The notes under the pieces were generated by a model. It had not been told where the DNA came from and made no database searches. It was given only the letters and a program-made list of their open reading frames with translations. Shown piece by piece: positions 1 to 7,857 of a DNA stretch of 64,000 bases (position 1 is its first letter; every line of letters begins with the position of its first letter). The DNA comes from Microbacterium natoriense (GTDB lineage Bacteria > Actinomycetota > Actinomycetes > Actinomycetales > Microbacteriaceae): assembly GCF_030816295.1 (NCBI RefSeq), contig NZ_JAUSXV010000001.1, positions 744,001-808,000 on the forward strand, in the 5' to 3' direction. Made by a program: the position numbers and the translations under genes.

Positions 1-1
1 C

Positions 2-559
2 GTCGCGCTCGCCGGGTGCTCCGCGGCCGCGCCGAGCGACCACTCCTCGATGCCGGGCATGGACCACGGCTCGTCGTCCTCGACGGCATCCGACGCGCCT
101 GCATCCGGGGCGAACGACGCCGACACGATGTTCGCGGCGATGATGATCGTCCACCATCAGCAGGCGGTCGATATGTCCGATCTGGTGCTCGGCAAGGAGG
201 GCATCGATCCGCGGGTCGTCGATCTCGCCGAGCGCATCAAGGCCGCGCAGGCGCCCGAGATCGAGAAGATGCAGGACTGGCTCGACGACTGGGGTGTGGA
301 TGCTCCTTCCGGCGGGATCGGCCACGGTGACGGCATGATGACCGAAGACGACATGGCCGCTCTCGAAGCGGCATCCGGCGCCGAGGCCTCGAAGCTGTTC
401 CTCGAGCAGATGATCGTGCACCACGAGGGCGCGATGGCGATGGCCGAGACGCAGATCGCCGACGGTGAGAACCCCGATGCCGTCGCCCTCGCCGAGAGCA
501 TCGCGTCCTCGCAGGGCGACGAGATCGCGGAGATGAAAGACATCCTCGGGTCGCTCTGA
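2..559 (+). CDS. DUF305 lipoprotein, 5' end outside window
   Basis: The frame is open from the window edge and the true start lies upstream. The first visible residues end in a lipobox, L-A-G-C at bases 8-19, so this is an exported, lipid-anchored protein. The mature part carries the two His-rich repeats typical of DUF305: MMIVHHQQAVDMS near base 140 and MIVHHEGAMAMAE near base 410. These helices usually form a four-helix bundle, and DUF305 proteins often sit near copper or other metal-resistance genes; no such gene is visible here, though the upstream neighbour is missing. Function beyond possible metal binding is unknown for the family. The 3' end is clear, with TGA at 557-559. Confidence 0.88.
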   Translation, partial: VALAGCSAAAPSDHSSMPGMDHGSSSSTASDAPASGANDADTMFAAMMIVHHQQAVDMSDLVLGKEGIDPRVVDLAERIKAAQAPEIEKMQDWLDDWGVDAPSGGIGHGDGMMTEDDMAALEAASGAEASKLFLEQMIVHHEGAMAMAETQIADGENPDAVALAESIASSQGDEIAEMKDILGSL

Positions 560-702
560 GACGGGGTGGAGCACTCCTCGCGGGCGGGCGCGCGCGTCAC
601 GTCGTTCCCAGCTCTCGAGGAGTTCGGGCCGCAGTGTCTTGGGTAGAGTTCTCGGGACATCGAATCCGAGATCAGAATGGGGATCACGTGGAAGGGCAGT
701 CC

Positions 703-1164
703 GTGAAGAAGCACCAGGACTACAACCCGGGTCCGCGGGTCGGGATCACCTTCTCGACCTTCGACCTGTTGCACGCCGGGCACATCATGATGCTCGCCGA
801 GGCCAAACGCCAGTGCGACTACCTCATCTGCGGTCTGCAGATGGACCCCACACTCGACCGTCCCGAGAAGAATGCTCCGACCCAGACCGTCGTGGAGCGG
901 TACATCCAGCTGCGCGGCTGCGAGTACGTCGACGAGATCGTCCCCTACTCCACCGAGCAGGACCTGGAAGACATCCTCCGCTCCTTCAAGCTCGACGTGC
1001 GCATCGTCGGCGACGAGTACGAAGACCGCGACTTCACCGGCCGCACCTACTGCGAAGAAGCAGGCATCGAGCTGTACTTCAACAGCCGCGACCACCGCTT
1101 CTCCAGCTCCGGCCTGCGCAAGATCGTCGCCGCCAAAGAAGCCGAACGCACCGCCAACGACTGA
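703..1164 (+). CDS. Adenylyl/cytidylyltransferase family protein (TagD-like)
   Basis: A 153-residue cytosolic nucleotidyltransferase of the HxGH superfamily. The nucleotide-binding signature F-D-L-L-H-A-G-H lies about 25 residues in, and the C-terminal region has the RFSSSGLRK stretch that replaces the usual ISTT-type motif. The family joins CMP or AMP to a phosphorylated substrate, for example glycerol-3-phosphate for teichoic acid, but the substrate cannot be assigned here. I chose GTG 703 because GGAAGGG lies six bases before it and a TAGAGT -10-like box lies at 644-649, downstream of the longer in-frame start at 634. GTG 688 is the other candidate. It stands alone and converges on the SGNH hydrolase gene. 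Confidence 0.87.
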   Translation: MKKHQDYNPGPRVGITFSTFDLLHAGHIMMLAEAKRQCDYLICGLQMDPTLDRPEKNAPTQTVVERYIQLRGCEYVDEIVPYSTEQDLEDILRSFKLDVRIVGDEYEDRDFTGRTYCEEAGIELYFNSRDHRFSSSGLRKIVAAKEAERTAND

Positions 1165-1172
1165 ACCCCGCG

Positions 1173-1199
1173 GGCACGCCTCAAGCGTTGAGGCGTGCC
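1173..1199. terminator. 12-bp perfect hairpin between convergent genes
   Basis: Arms 1173-1184 and 1188-1199 (GGCACGCCTCAA and its complement) enclose a GCG loop. The hairpin overlaps the last codons of the minus-strand SGNH hydrolase and follows the plus-strand transferase stop by nine bases. There is no T-run, but the placement suits a bidirectional terminator. Confidence 0.6.
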
Positions 1200-1921
1200 G
1201 CGGCGACGCGGGCTTCGAGCATCGGCAATGAGCGCGAGGGCGCGGGCCGGATGCCAAGCGTCGTCGCCAGCTCGAGCGCGAGCGACGCGTGCCCCGCGGC
1301 GTTCGGGTGGAAGGGGTCGCCCATGAGGCCCCACGGAACGCCGCCGTTGCCGAGCTCCGTGAAGCGTGCGTGCTGATCGACCAGAAGCACGTCGTCTGCG
1401 GCGGCGACCGCGCGCACCGCATCGACGAACTCGACGATGCGCTCGCGGCCGGGCGCGTTGGGCACGTCGATCGACGGCGGCGTCTGCAGCACGGCGATCG
1501 CGCCCAGGCTGCGGACGCGGGCGACGAACCGGCTCAGCGACGTGGCGAAGTCGCCCGGTTCGACCGTCGCGCGACCGGGTCCGGTCGCGAGGTCGTTCGT
1601 GCCGATCATGAGCGTCACGACGTCAGGGCGCCACGACGAGACCCGGCGGTCGAAGTCGCCGAGGATGTCGGTGAGGCGGTGCCCGCTGATCGCCGAGTTG
1701 ATCACGATGTCGCGCGTGCGGCCGAGCTCGCCGCGCACCAGCTCGTGCAGGTGTTCGGGGTAGCTGCGCTCGCCCTGGGTGTGCACGAGGCCGTGCGTGA
1801 TCGAGTCTCCCGTGAGCACCCAGGTGAGGGGTGCGGCGCCACCGAGAGCTTCGGCGAGACGCCGGAGATCGGATGCTGCGGAAGGGGTGGCGTCGGATGC
1901 GAGAGGTTCGGCGTTCGGCAC
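1181..1921 (-). CDS. SGNH/GDSL-type hydrolase
   Basis: A 246-residue esterase of the SGNH fold with no signal peptide. Block I is T-G-D-S-I-T-H-G near residue 40 (catalytic Ser), block III is GTNDLA, and block V is D-P-F-H-P-N (catalytic Asp and His). The family cleaves ester bonds in sugar acetates, lipids or thioesters; the substrate here is unknown. The reading frame stays open far upstream, but conserved sequence begins only near this point. GTG 1921 follows a TAGGCT -10-like box by seven bases, which fits a leaderless start; GTG 1942 is an alternative. It is divergent from the efflux gene at 2114. Confidence 0.85.
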   Translation of the reverse strand: MPNAEPLASDATPSAASDLRRLAEALGGAAPLTWVLTGDSITHGLVHTQGERSYPEHLHELVRGELGRTRDIVINSAISGHRLTDILGDFDRRVSSWRPDVVTLMIGTNDLATGPGRATVEPGDFATSLSRFVARVRSLGAIAVLQTPPSIDVPNAPGRERIVEFVDAVRAVAAADDVLLVDQHARFTELGNGGVPWGLMGDPFHPNAAGHASLALELATTLGIRPAPSRSLPMLEARVAAARLNA

Positions 1922-2113
1922 GGCAAAGAGCCTAGCGCCCACGCCCGCTCGGGCCGCAGGCGCACTACTGTGGAGATCGTGAGCCCCGAGTCCGACAGAC
2001 CGTAGATCGCGGGTGAGCGCAGCCGATGCGCTCCCCGCGTCCTCTGTCGACCCCTCACTCTCGCCGTCCGCCCATAGCGCGGCGTCGACGGCGCCAATCC
2101 GTCTGGATGCCTC

Positions 2114-3250
2114 ATGCCTTTCCTCATCCCTGTCCTCGCTCTGGCGATCTTCGCCCAGGGCACCAGCGAGTTCATGCTCGCCGGACTCCTTCTCCCTCTC
2201 TCCTCCGATCTCGGCGTCGAACCCGCTCAGGCGGGGCTGCTGACCTCGGCGTTCGCCGTCGGCATGGTGGTCGGCGCGCCCGTGGTCGCCGTGTTCGGCG
2301 CCCGATGGCGACCGCGCCGTACGCTCGTCCTGCTCCTGCTGGCGTTCATCCTCGCGCACGCCGTCGGCGCCGTCTCCGCGTCGTTCTGGGTGCTGTTGAC
2401 CACGCGCGTGATCGCGGCGCTGGCGAACGCCGGGTTCCTCGCGATCGCGCTGTCGACCGTGCGGGGCATCGTGTCGCCGGGGCAGACGACACGCGCGGTC
2501 GCGACGCTGCTCGCGGGCACGACCCTCGCCACGATCGTCGGCGTGCCGGCCAGCGCGCTGCTCGCCGGCATCCTCGGCTGGCGCTCGACGTTCTGGGGCG
2601 TCGTGGTGTTGTGCGTTCCCGCGATCCTCGGCCTCCTTCTCGACCAGACGCTGGGGCGCGTCGCGACGGCACCGCGCGTCCGAGTGCGCGCCGAGCTGAA
2701 CGAGCTGCGTCACCGGCGGGTGCTCGTGCCCGTCATCCTCGCGGTGCTCGTCAACGCGGCGACCTTCGGCGTGTTCACGTTCCTGGGCGTCATCGGCGCA
2801 GACGCCGGCGTGGACGATGCGTGGGTTCCCGCACTCCTCGCGGCGTTCGGCATCGGGGCTTTCCTCGGGGTGAGCGCGACGGCTCGGTGGGCAGCAGTTC
2901 GCGAACGCGCGTGGATCGCCGTGGGCGGCTTCGCCGCGACGGCACTCTGGGTGCTTCTGGCCTTCGGTTCGGCATCGGCTCCCGTCGTGTTCGCGGGGGC
3001 GTTCCTCGGAGGGATGCTGTCTTTCGCCGTCGGCTCGGCATTGATCTCGAGAATCGTGAGAGAGGCGACCGGGGCGCCCGTGCTCGGCGGGGCCTACGCG
3101 ACCGTCGCGCTCAACCTCGGGGCGATGGCAGGACCGGCATTCGCCGCTTCCGCCTATTCCACGGCAGGTGCTCAGGGCATCGTGCTCGCCGCGGCCGCGC
3201 TCACCGCCGCCGCAGCATCCTTCGCGTCCCTCCTGCCCACGTCCCCCTGA
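2114..3250 (+). CDS. MFS drug efflux transporter, Cmx/CmrA type
   Basis: A 378-residue, 12-helix major facilitator. The N-terminus reads FAQGTSEFMLAGLL and SAFAVGMVVGAP, the hallmark of the Cmx/CmlR chloramphenicol exporters and the wider arabinose-efflux-like DHA1 group. Family members export chloramphenicol; whether this copy gives resistance or exports something else cannot be told from sequence. Length is normal for the family and no frame break is seen. The gene converges on corA, with a strong hairpin between the two stops. Confidence 0.88.
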   Translation: MPFLIPVLALAIFAQGTSEFMLAGLLLPLSSDLGVEPAQAGLLTSAFAVGMVVGAPVVAVFGARWRPRRTLVLLLLAFILAHAVGAVSASFWVLLTTRVIAALANAGFLAIALSTVRGIVSPGQTTRAVATLLAGTTLATIVGVPASALLAGILGWRSTFWGVVVLCVPAILGLLLDQTLGRVATAPRVRVRAELNELRHRRVLVPVILAVLVNAATFGVFTFLGVIGADAGVDDAWVPALLAAFGIGAFLGVSATARWAAVRERAWIAVGGFAATALWVLLAFGSASAPVVFAGAFLGGMLSFAVGSALISRIVREATGAPVLGGAYATVALNLGAMAGPAFAASAYSTAGAQGIVLAAAALTAAAASFASLLPTSP

Positions 3251-3325
3251 CCCGCCTCCGCTCCCAGCGCCAGCCCCGCCGCTGCGCGAGTGCACGGCAT
3301 CCCGCCGAGTGCACAGGTTCCTCAC

Positions 3326-3366
3326 GTCGAGATCCCGTGCGCTCGGCGAGAGCACGGGATCTCGAC
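3326..3366. terminator. 15-bp perfect inverted repeat, bidirectional terminator
   Basis: Arms GTCGAGATCCCGTGC (3326-3340) and its exact complement (3352-3366) enclose an 11-base loop. It lies between the convergent efflux and corA genes, 16 bases beyond the corA stop. A direct repeat CGAGTGCAC at about 3290 and 3306 lies just upstream. Confidence 0.65.
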
Positions 3367-3381
3367 GCGCTCCCCGGCCGC

Positions 3382-4383
3382 TCAGAGCCACTTCTTGTAC
3401 TTGAACACCCCGTACAGCGCGACGGCGAAGGCCGCCATCGCGCCGATCGCGAGCGGGTAGCCGTAGGTCCAGTGCAGTTCGGGCATGGCGTCGAAGTTCA
3501 TGCCGTACACGGTGCCGACGAGGGTCGGGGCGAAGATGATCGCCGCCCACGACGAGATCTTCTTGATCTCGTCGTTCTGCGCCAGGCTCGCGTCGGACTG
3601 CCTGCGCGACACCAGGGCGGAGTGCACCGTGAGCGCGTTCTCGAGGATCGCACGGAACGAGTCCACCCGCTCGTTGACGCGGATGACGTGGTCGAGCACG
3701 TCGCGCAGCGAGCGCTGCAGCTCCTCGTCGATGCGGTACTTGTCCGACCCGCGGCGCAGCCATTCCAGCATCCCGGCGAGAGGATGCACCGCCCGCTGGA
3801 AGTTGATGACCTCGCGGGAGAGCTGGTAGATGCGGCGCGACAGGGCGTCGTCGTCGCTGTCGCCGAACAGCTCGTCCTCGATCTCGTCGATGTCGTTCAG
3901 GAGGCCGGCGACGATCGGCTCGTAGCCGTCGACGACCTCGTCGAGGATCGCGTAGAGCACGGCCTCGGGTCCCATCGCGAGCAGCTCGGGGTTGGCCTCC
4001 ATGCGCTGCCGCACCGCGACCAGATTCGGCGACTCGGCATGCCGGATCGTGACGACGAAGTCCGGGCCGATGAACAGGTGCAGCTCGCCGAACTCGATCG
4101 ACTCCTGCTCGTCGCGGTAGCGGGCGGGGCGCAGCACGGCGAAGAGCGTGTCGCCGTAGCGTTCCACCTTGGAGCGCTGATGCCCGGAGAGCGCGTCCTC
4201 CACCGCGAGCGGATGCAGGTCGAACTCGCGGGCGACCGAGTGCACTTCCTGCGGGCTCGGCCGGTACAGGCCGATCCACGCGATGCCGTCGACCGCGTCG
4301 AGGATGCGGTAGGTCTCGTCCAGGTTCTTCGGGGTCTCCACGCGACGTCCGTGGACGTACACGCCGTTGTCGATGAGCGCCAT
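3382..4383 (-). CDS. corA: CorA-family magnesium/cobalt channel
   Basis: A 333-residue inner-membrane divalent cation channel. The large cytosolic alpha/beta and long-helix domain fills residues 1 to about 275. The Y-G-M-N selectivity motif (Met at about residue 295) ends the first membrane helix and is followed by DAMPELHWTYGYP and the second helix, with the basic tail KYKKWL. CorA forms a pentamer and admits Mg2+, Co2+ or Ni2+. I chose ATG 4383 (MALIDNGVYV) because close relatives usually begin there; GTG 4410 would add nine residues. No Mg2+ riboswitch was recognised upstream. Confidence 0.93.
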   Translation of the reverse strand: MALIDNGVYVHGRRVETPKNLDETYRILDAVDGIAWIGLYRPSPQEVHSVAREFDLHPLAVEDALSGHQRSKVERYGDTLFAVLRPARYRDEQESIEFGELHLFIGPDFVVTIRHAESPNLVAVRQRMEANPELLAMGPEAVLYAILDEVVDGYEPIVAGLLNDIDEIEDELFGDSDDDALSRRIYQLSREVINFQRAVHPLAGMLEWLRRGSDKYRIDEELQRSLRDVLDHVIRVNERVDSFRAILENALTVHSALVSRRQSDASLAQNDEIKKISSWAAIIFAPTLVGTVYGMNFDAMPELHWTYGYPLAIGAMAAFAVALYGVFKYKKWL

Positions 4384-4709
4384 GATGCGGATCCGTTCAT
4401 GCAGGCGCACGCCGGGATCGCCGGTGCGCGCAAATTCGTCAAGGGGCGGAAGACGCCGCCGACGGCTGCGGAGGATCAGGCCTGTGAGACGCGGAGCGGA
4501 TGCTCAACGCGCGAAGACGGCCGTGCGCGACGCAGCGGGGGCGGCGTCGTGACTATCACCGGACATCGCCATCACCGCCTTTCGTGCACTCTGGGGGTCG
4601 GACGACCCGAGGGGTCAGCTTACTCCTGCCAACCCGGGAGAATGCCACGACGCCGGGTGGTGGGTGGCGCGCCGGACTCGTCGGGGTGTGCCGTTGTAGC
4701 GTGGCTCTG
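4384..4709. other. Intergenic region between divergent corA and MepB-like genes
   Basis: No gene is supported here. The only structure I see is a tight hairpin, GGGTCG-GA-CGACCC at 4595-4608, followed by a second GC-rich stem near 4650-4675. I compared it by eye with the M-box and fluoride riboswitches and found no convincing match. Confidence 0.4.
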
Positions 4710-5141
4710 ATGAGATTCAGCGCATTCGAGACGTACGCCGATCGGAGCGGGATATCCTCACCGATCTCTCCGGAGCCGCAGAACAGCGACTATGAATCGG
4801 GCATGGTCGAGATCGACGGCGAGTCGTGGCACATTCGCACGGCGCGGACCACGCCCACCAAGCCTGGTGCGTTCGTGGCCTTCTGGCGAAGAGATGAGAA
4901 GGCGAAGACCGTGCCGTACGGATCCGACGATCCGGCGGCGGGGCTGCTGGTGTTCGTGGAGCAGGGCGGTCGGCGCGGGGTTTTCCGGTTCCCGGCCGAG
5001 TACCTGGCGGAACTGGGCGTCACCTCAGCAGGAAGCGCGGGCAAGCGCGGGTTCCGTCTGTATCCGAGCTGGTGCGAGGGGTTGAACCCGCAGGCGGCGG
5101 CCACGCAGCGAGCTCAGGCGTCGGCGTTCCGGGAGTACTGA
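4710..5141 (+). CDS. MepB-like protein
   Basis: A 143-residue cytosolic protein resembling MepB, encoded beside the MepR/MepA multidrug-efflux genes in Staphylococcus and widespread as a single gene in Actinobacteria. Family features seen are the N-terminal E-x-Q-N-S-D-Y-E-S segment, TPTKPGAFVAFW, and the C-terminal KRGFRLYPSW. Molecular function is unknown. The start at ATG 4710 is supported by TAGCGT six bases upstream, a -10 box placed for a leaderless mRNA. It converges on the HxlR regulator with a 38-base gap. Confidence 0.85.
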   Translation: MRFSAFETYADRSGISSPISPEPQNSDYESGMVEIDGESWHIRTARTTPTKPGAFVAFWRRDEKAKTVPYGSDDPAAGLLVFVEQGGRRGVFRFPAEYLAELGVTSAGSAGKRGFRLYPSWCEGLNPQAAATQRAQASAFREY

Positions 5142-5179
5142 CTCCGGCTCGCGCGCCCAAGCGTCAGGCGTCGCATCCG

Positions 5180-5623
5180 TCACTCGACATGCTCGACGCG
5201 GGTGTTCGTGCTCGTCAGCGGCGTGCCGTCGGCGGCCGTGACGACGAGCTCGGGGAGCGGGGCGCCGCGATCATCCGTCAGCACGGAATGTGCCTCTCCG
5301 GCCGCGAACGCGTGGCGTTCTCCCCACTGCCGCAGCGCGACGACCACCGGGAACAGGTCTCTGCCGGCATCGGTGAGTTCGTACAGCCGGCGTCTGCCCG
5401 ATGGTGCATCGATCTGGGTGAGCAGTCCGTGTGCGGTGAGTCTGCGGAGCCGGTCGCTGAGGATGTTGCGGGCGATGCCGGTGCGCTGCTGGAAGGCGGT
5501 GAAGGATCGCGCGCCGTCCATCGCGTCCCGGATGACGAGCAGGCTCCATCGGTCGCCGACCAGGTCGACTGACCGGGCGACGGGACAGCTCGGGTCTGTC
5601 CATGTCATCGTCGGGATATCCAT
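5180..5623 (-). CDS. HxlR-family winged-helix regulator
   Basis: A 147-residue DNA-binding protein. It opens with the HxlR signature C-P-V-A-R-S-V-D-L-V-G-D-R-W and continues with the winged helix (FTAFQQRTGIARNILSDRL, then RRLYELTDAG). HxlR proteins sense redox state, aldehydes or small ligands through Cys or hydrophobic pockets; here one Cys lies in the N-terminal motif. GGAGG lies seven bases before ATG 5623. It is divergent from the MFS gene at 5722, and the shared spacer holds overlapping promoters, so it probably controls that pump and itself. Confidence 0.92.
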   Translation of the reverse strand: MDIPTMTWTDPSCPVARSVDLVGDRWSLLVIRDAMDGARSFTAFQQRTGIARNILSDRLRRLTAHGLLTQIDAPSGRRRLYELTDAGRDLFPVVVALRQWGERHAFAAGEAHSVLTDDRGAPLPELVVTAADGTPLTSTNTRVEHVE

Positions 5624-5639
5624 CGGCCACCTCCGGTGA

Positions 5640-5691
5640 GTTGCAGATTGAAACCAGCTTGCCCTATGTTGCTTTTGGTAGCAAATTGCAA
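5640..5691. promoter_or_regulatory. Overlapping divergent promoters and probable HxlR operator
   Basis: TTGCAG (5641-5646) and TATGTT (5665-5670), 18 bases apart, form a plus-strand promoter. On the minus strand TTGCAA (5690-5685) lies 17 bases before a CATAGG box. The stretch also contains TTGCT-N6-AGCAA (5669-5684) and an outer imperfect pair GTTGCAGATTG / CAAATTGCAAC. Base composition drops sharply to AT-rich here. Confidence 0.6.
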
Positions 5692-5721
5692 CTAACTGAG
5701 GACGTGGTCGATATCAAGAGG

Positions 5722-6909
5722 ATGACGAGAGCGACGCTCGCCGTGGTGTGCGCCGTCGCGGTGGCGAGCGTGTACGCGGGGCAACCCCTTCTCGTCGAGA
5801 TGGGACGCGATCTGGGTGTTCCGCTCGACGCAGTCGGATGGATCGTGGCTGTGGGACAGGTCGGCTATCTGCTGGGCCTCGTCCTGCTCGTGCCGCTGGG
5901 AGACGTCTTCGATCGCCGACGGCTGATCATGCTGCACCTCGCACTGCTCGCCGTGGGGATGTCCATCGTCGCCGCCGCTCCGACGTCTTGGGTCGCCTTC
6001 GCGGGTCTGGCGTCGGCGGGATTGTTCGCTGTCGTGGTCCAGACATCCGTGGCGTACACGCTCGCACTGTCCGGGCCGCAGGATCGCGGCCGAAATCTCG
6101 GGGTGGTGACCTCAGGCGTGGTCATCGGCATCCTCGGCGGACGGATCGTCGCGGGTTTCCTCGCGGATCTGTGGAGCTGGCGGAGCGTCTACGTCCTTCT
6201 CGCGGTCCTTGCTGCGCTTCTGGCGATCGCCGTGCTGGTCATGCTTCCTGCAGACGAGCGCTCAGGGGGCGTTCGATATCGAGCGCTGCTTCGATCGTCG
6301 GCCGGAATGTTCGCGCAGCGGGTCTTTCTCGGCCGCGGGCTGATCGCGTTCTTCCTGTTCGCGTCCTTCGGAACCCTGTGGAGCGGTCTGGTCCTGCCCC
6401 TCGCCGGTGCGCCATGGCACCTCAGCCCGACGCAGATCGGGCTGTTCGGCGTGGTCGGTCTCGCGGGTGCTCTCGGCGCCGGCCGTGCCGGGCGCTGGGC
6501 CGACGCCGGTCGCGCAGACCGCGTCACGGGCGTGGCCCTGACCGCTCTGCTGGCCTCCTGGATCGCCATCGGACAGCTCGAATGGTCGTGGGGCCTGTTG
6601 ATCGTCGGGGTGATCCTGCTGGACTTCGCCGTCCAGGCCGTTCACGTCAGCAACCAGCACATCCTGGCGTCCGCCTATCCTGATCGGACGAGCACCGCCG
6701 TCGGTGCGTACATGGTGTTCTACTCCCTCGGCTCCGCGCTCGGCGCTGCCGCCACGGCCGCTGTCTACGACGAGGTGGGCTGGACCGGCTCGGCCGTCCT
6801 CGGAGCGTGCTTCGCGATCGGCGCACTCGTCGTGTGGGCGATGTCGAGGTCGGCGGTCTCTGGTTCTTCCCCCGATCGCCTCGAGGTCGGGGCGGCCGGG
6901 ATGCGCTGA
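5722..6909 (+). CDS. MFS transporter (DHA1-type exporter)
   Basis: A 395-residue major facilitator with 12 predicted helices. Seen are the antiporter-like loop D-V-F-D-R-R-R-L after helix 2, the GVVTSGVVIGILGGRIVAG segment of helix 5, and the R-T-S-T-A-V-G-A-Y-M segment in the C-terminal half. These point to a drug or metabolite exporter. The start is ATG 5722, with AAGAGG directly before it; GTG 5704 is possible. Its divergent HxlR neighbour and shared operator region suggest induction by a small toxic ligand. Substrate unknown. Confidence 0.87.
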   Translation: MTRATLAVVCAVAVASVYAGQPLLVEMGRDLGVPLDAVGWIVAVGQVGYLLGLVLLVPLGDVFDRRRLIMLHLALLAVGMSIVAAAPTSWVAFAGLASAGLFAVVVQTSVAYTLALSGPQDRGRNLGVVTSGVVIGILGGRIVAGFLADLWSWRSVYVLLAVLAALLAIAVLVMLPADERSGGVRYRALLRSSAGMFAQRVFLGRGLIAFFLFASFGTLWSGLVLPLAGAPWHLSPTQIGLFGVVGLAGALGAGRAGRWADAGRADRVTGVALTALLASWIAIGQLEWSWGLLIVGVILLDFAVQAVHVSNQHILASAYPDRTSTAVGAYMVFYSLGSALGAAATAAVYDEVGWTGSAVLGACFAIGALVVWAMSRSAVSGSSPDRLEVGAAGMR

Positions 6910-6950
6910 TCGAGACCGTTCCCGGGCTGCCTTCGGGGCGCGGATGTGCC

Positions 6951-7697
6951 CTAGAGGGTTTCGGGTCGGTGAACCTGCTCCGGGGCCGAGATCTCCCTGG
7001 CGACCTGCTTCTCGAGCACCTCGACGGCCTCGTCGCTGAGCAGGATGAGCCCGTCGAGCTCGTCGCGCACTCGCTTGTATGCGACGTTGCGCTCGGCCTG
7101 AGTCGCGGACTCATCGACGGCGACCTTGAGGAGCTGCTGCGCGCGGTCGAGGCGCTTGCGCTCTGGCTCGGTGAAGGTCGAGTCGCGCAGGCGACGGGCG
7201 TCCTTCTCGGCGATCTCGAAGGCGACGGCGTAGGCGCCGACGGCGTCGAGGTACTCGGAGACCTGCTTCTCGGTGACGTTCGCGTCGGCAGAGGCGGGAC
7301 GCAGAGCATCCGCCGTCTTCTTCGCCCGAAGGAACGCGGCGACGAGCGGCTGACGGCCATCGCTCATGGCGGGGAACGCGATGAGCTTGGCGACGTCGAG
7401 TTCGTAGTCGAGCCAGCGCGCGGTGATCTGGTCGTGCTCCGCGAAGAGGCGGGTCAGCAGATCGTTCGGAGCGACGGATGCCGTGGTGTCGATGATCGTC
7501 GGACCCTGGCGCTTCGGCAGGCCGCGCGCCTCGAGTTCGGCGGACTTGAGCTCCGCCTTGAGGCGCAGCGTCTCCAGGCGCCGTTCATGCCGGCGTCGCG
7601 CCGCCCACTCCCAGCGCTTGGCTGCTCCACCCGCCACGCCCATGACGGGGAAGATGAGCCACCAGTAGGTGCCGAGCCACGTGAGGAGCGGTTCCAT
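6951..7697 (-). CDS. Membrane-anchored coiled-coil protein of unknown function
   Basis: A 248-residue protein not assigned to a family. Residues 7-25 form one membrane helix (GTYWWLIFPVMGVAGGAA), followed at once by a basic, Arg/Glu-rich helix (RRRHERRLETLRLKAELKSAELEARG) that should be a coiled coil. The remaining 180 residues are charged and helical with no catalytic motif. It resembles a cytosolic scaffold tethered by its N-terminus. It has no operon partner: the 3' end converges on the MFS gene and the 5' end faces a repeat-rich spacer. Confidence 0.72.
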   Translation of the reverse strand: MEPLLTWLGTYWWLIFPVMGVAGGAAKRWEWAARRRHERRLETLRLKAELKSAELEARGLPKRQGPTIIDTTASVAPNDLLTRLFAEHDQITARWLDYELDVAKLIAFPAMSDGRQPLVAAFLRAKKTADALRPASADANVTEKQVSEYLDAVGAYAVAFEIAEKDARRLRDSTFTEPERKRLDRAQQLLKVAVDESATQAERNVAYKRVRDELDGLILLSDEAVEVLEKQVAREISAPEQVHRPETL

Positions 7698-7741
7698 GAT
7701 GTGCTCAGCCTACTTCGCGGGCCGATCGCCGTGGAGACCTG

Positions 7742-7842
7742 TTCCGGTCGCAGTTCGTGCCGTCTCCGGCGGCGGAAAGTGGCACGAATCGCGACCGGAA
7801 TGGTGATAACACGGCACGGCGCGGCACGAATCGCGACCGGAA
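7742..7842. repeat. Three copies of a 20-bp repeat, one inverted
   Basis: GGCACGAATCGCGACCGGAA occurs at 7781-7800 and 7823-7842. A complementary copy with one change occupies 7742-7761. The inverted pair can form a large hairpin, and the two direct copies are 42 bases apart. It lies downstream of the mannonate dehydratase gene and upstream of the coiled-coil protein. Confidence 0.75.
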
Positions 7843-7857
7843 CGCGCCGGGCCAGGA

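Noticed and set aside
2114..3250. Acquired chloramphenicol resistance element
   Set aside because: The gene has the same base composition as its neighbours, and no mobile element or integrase is nearby; such pumps are common chromosomal genes in Actinobacteria.
1181..4279. A 1032-codon open frame on the minus strand
   Set aside because: Only its last 246 codons encode the SGNH hydrolase. The rest is antisense to the efflux and corA genes and shows low-complexity Arg/Gly/Glu translation typical of high-GC shadow frames.
4384..4709. Possible Mg2+ or fluoride riboswitch upstream of corA
   Set aside because: Short GG-A-TGG-like words occur, but the conserved helices of these riboswitch classes could not be assembled.
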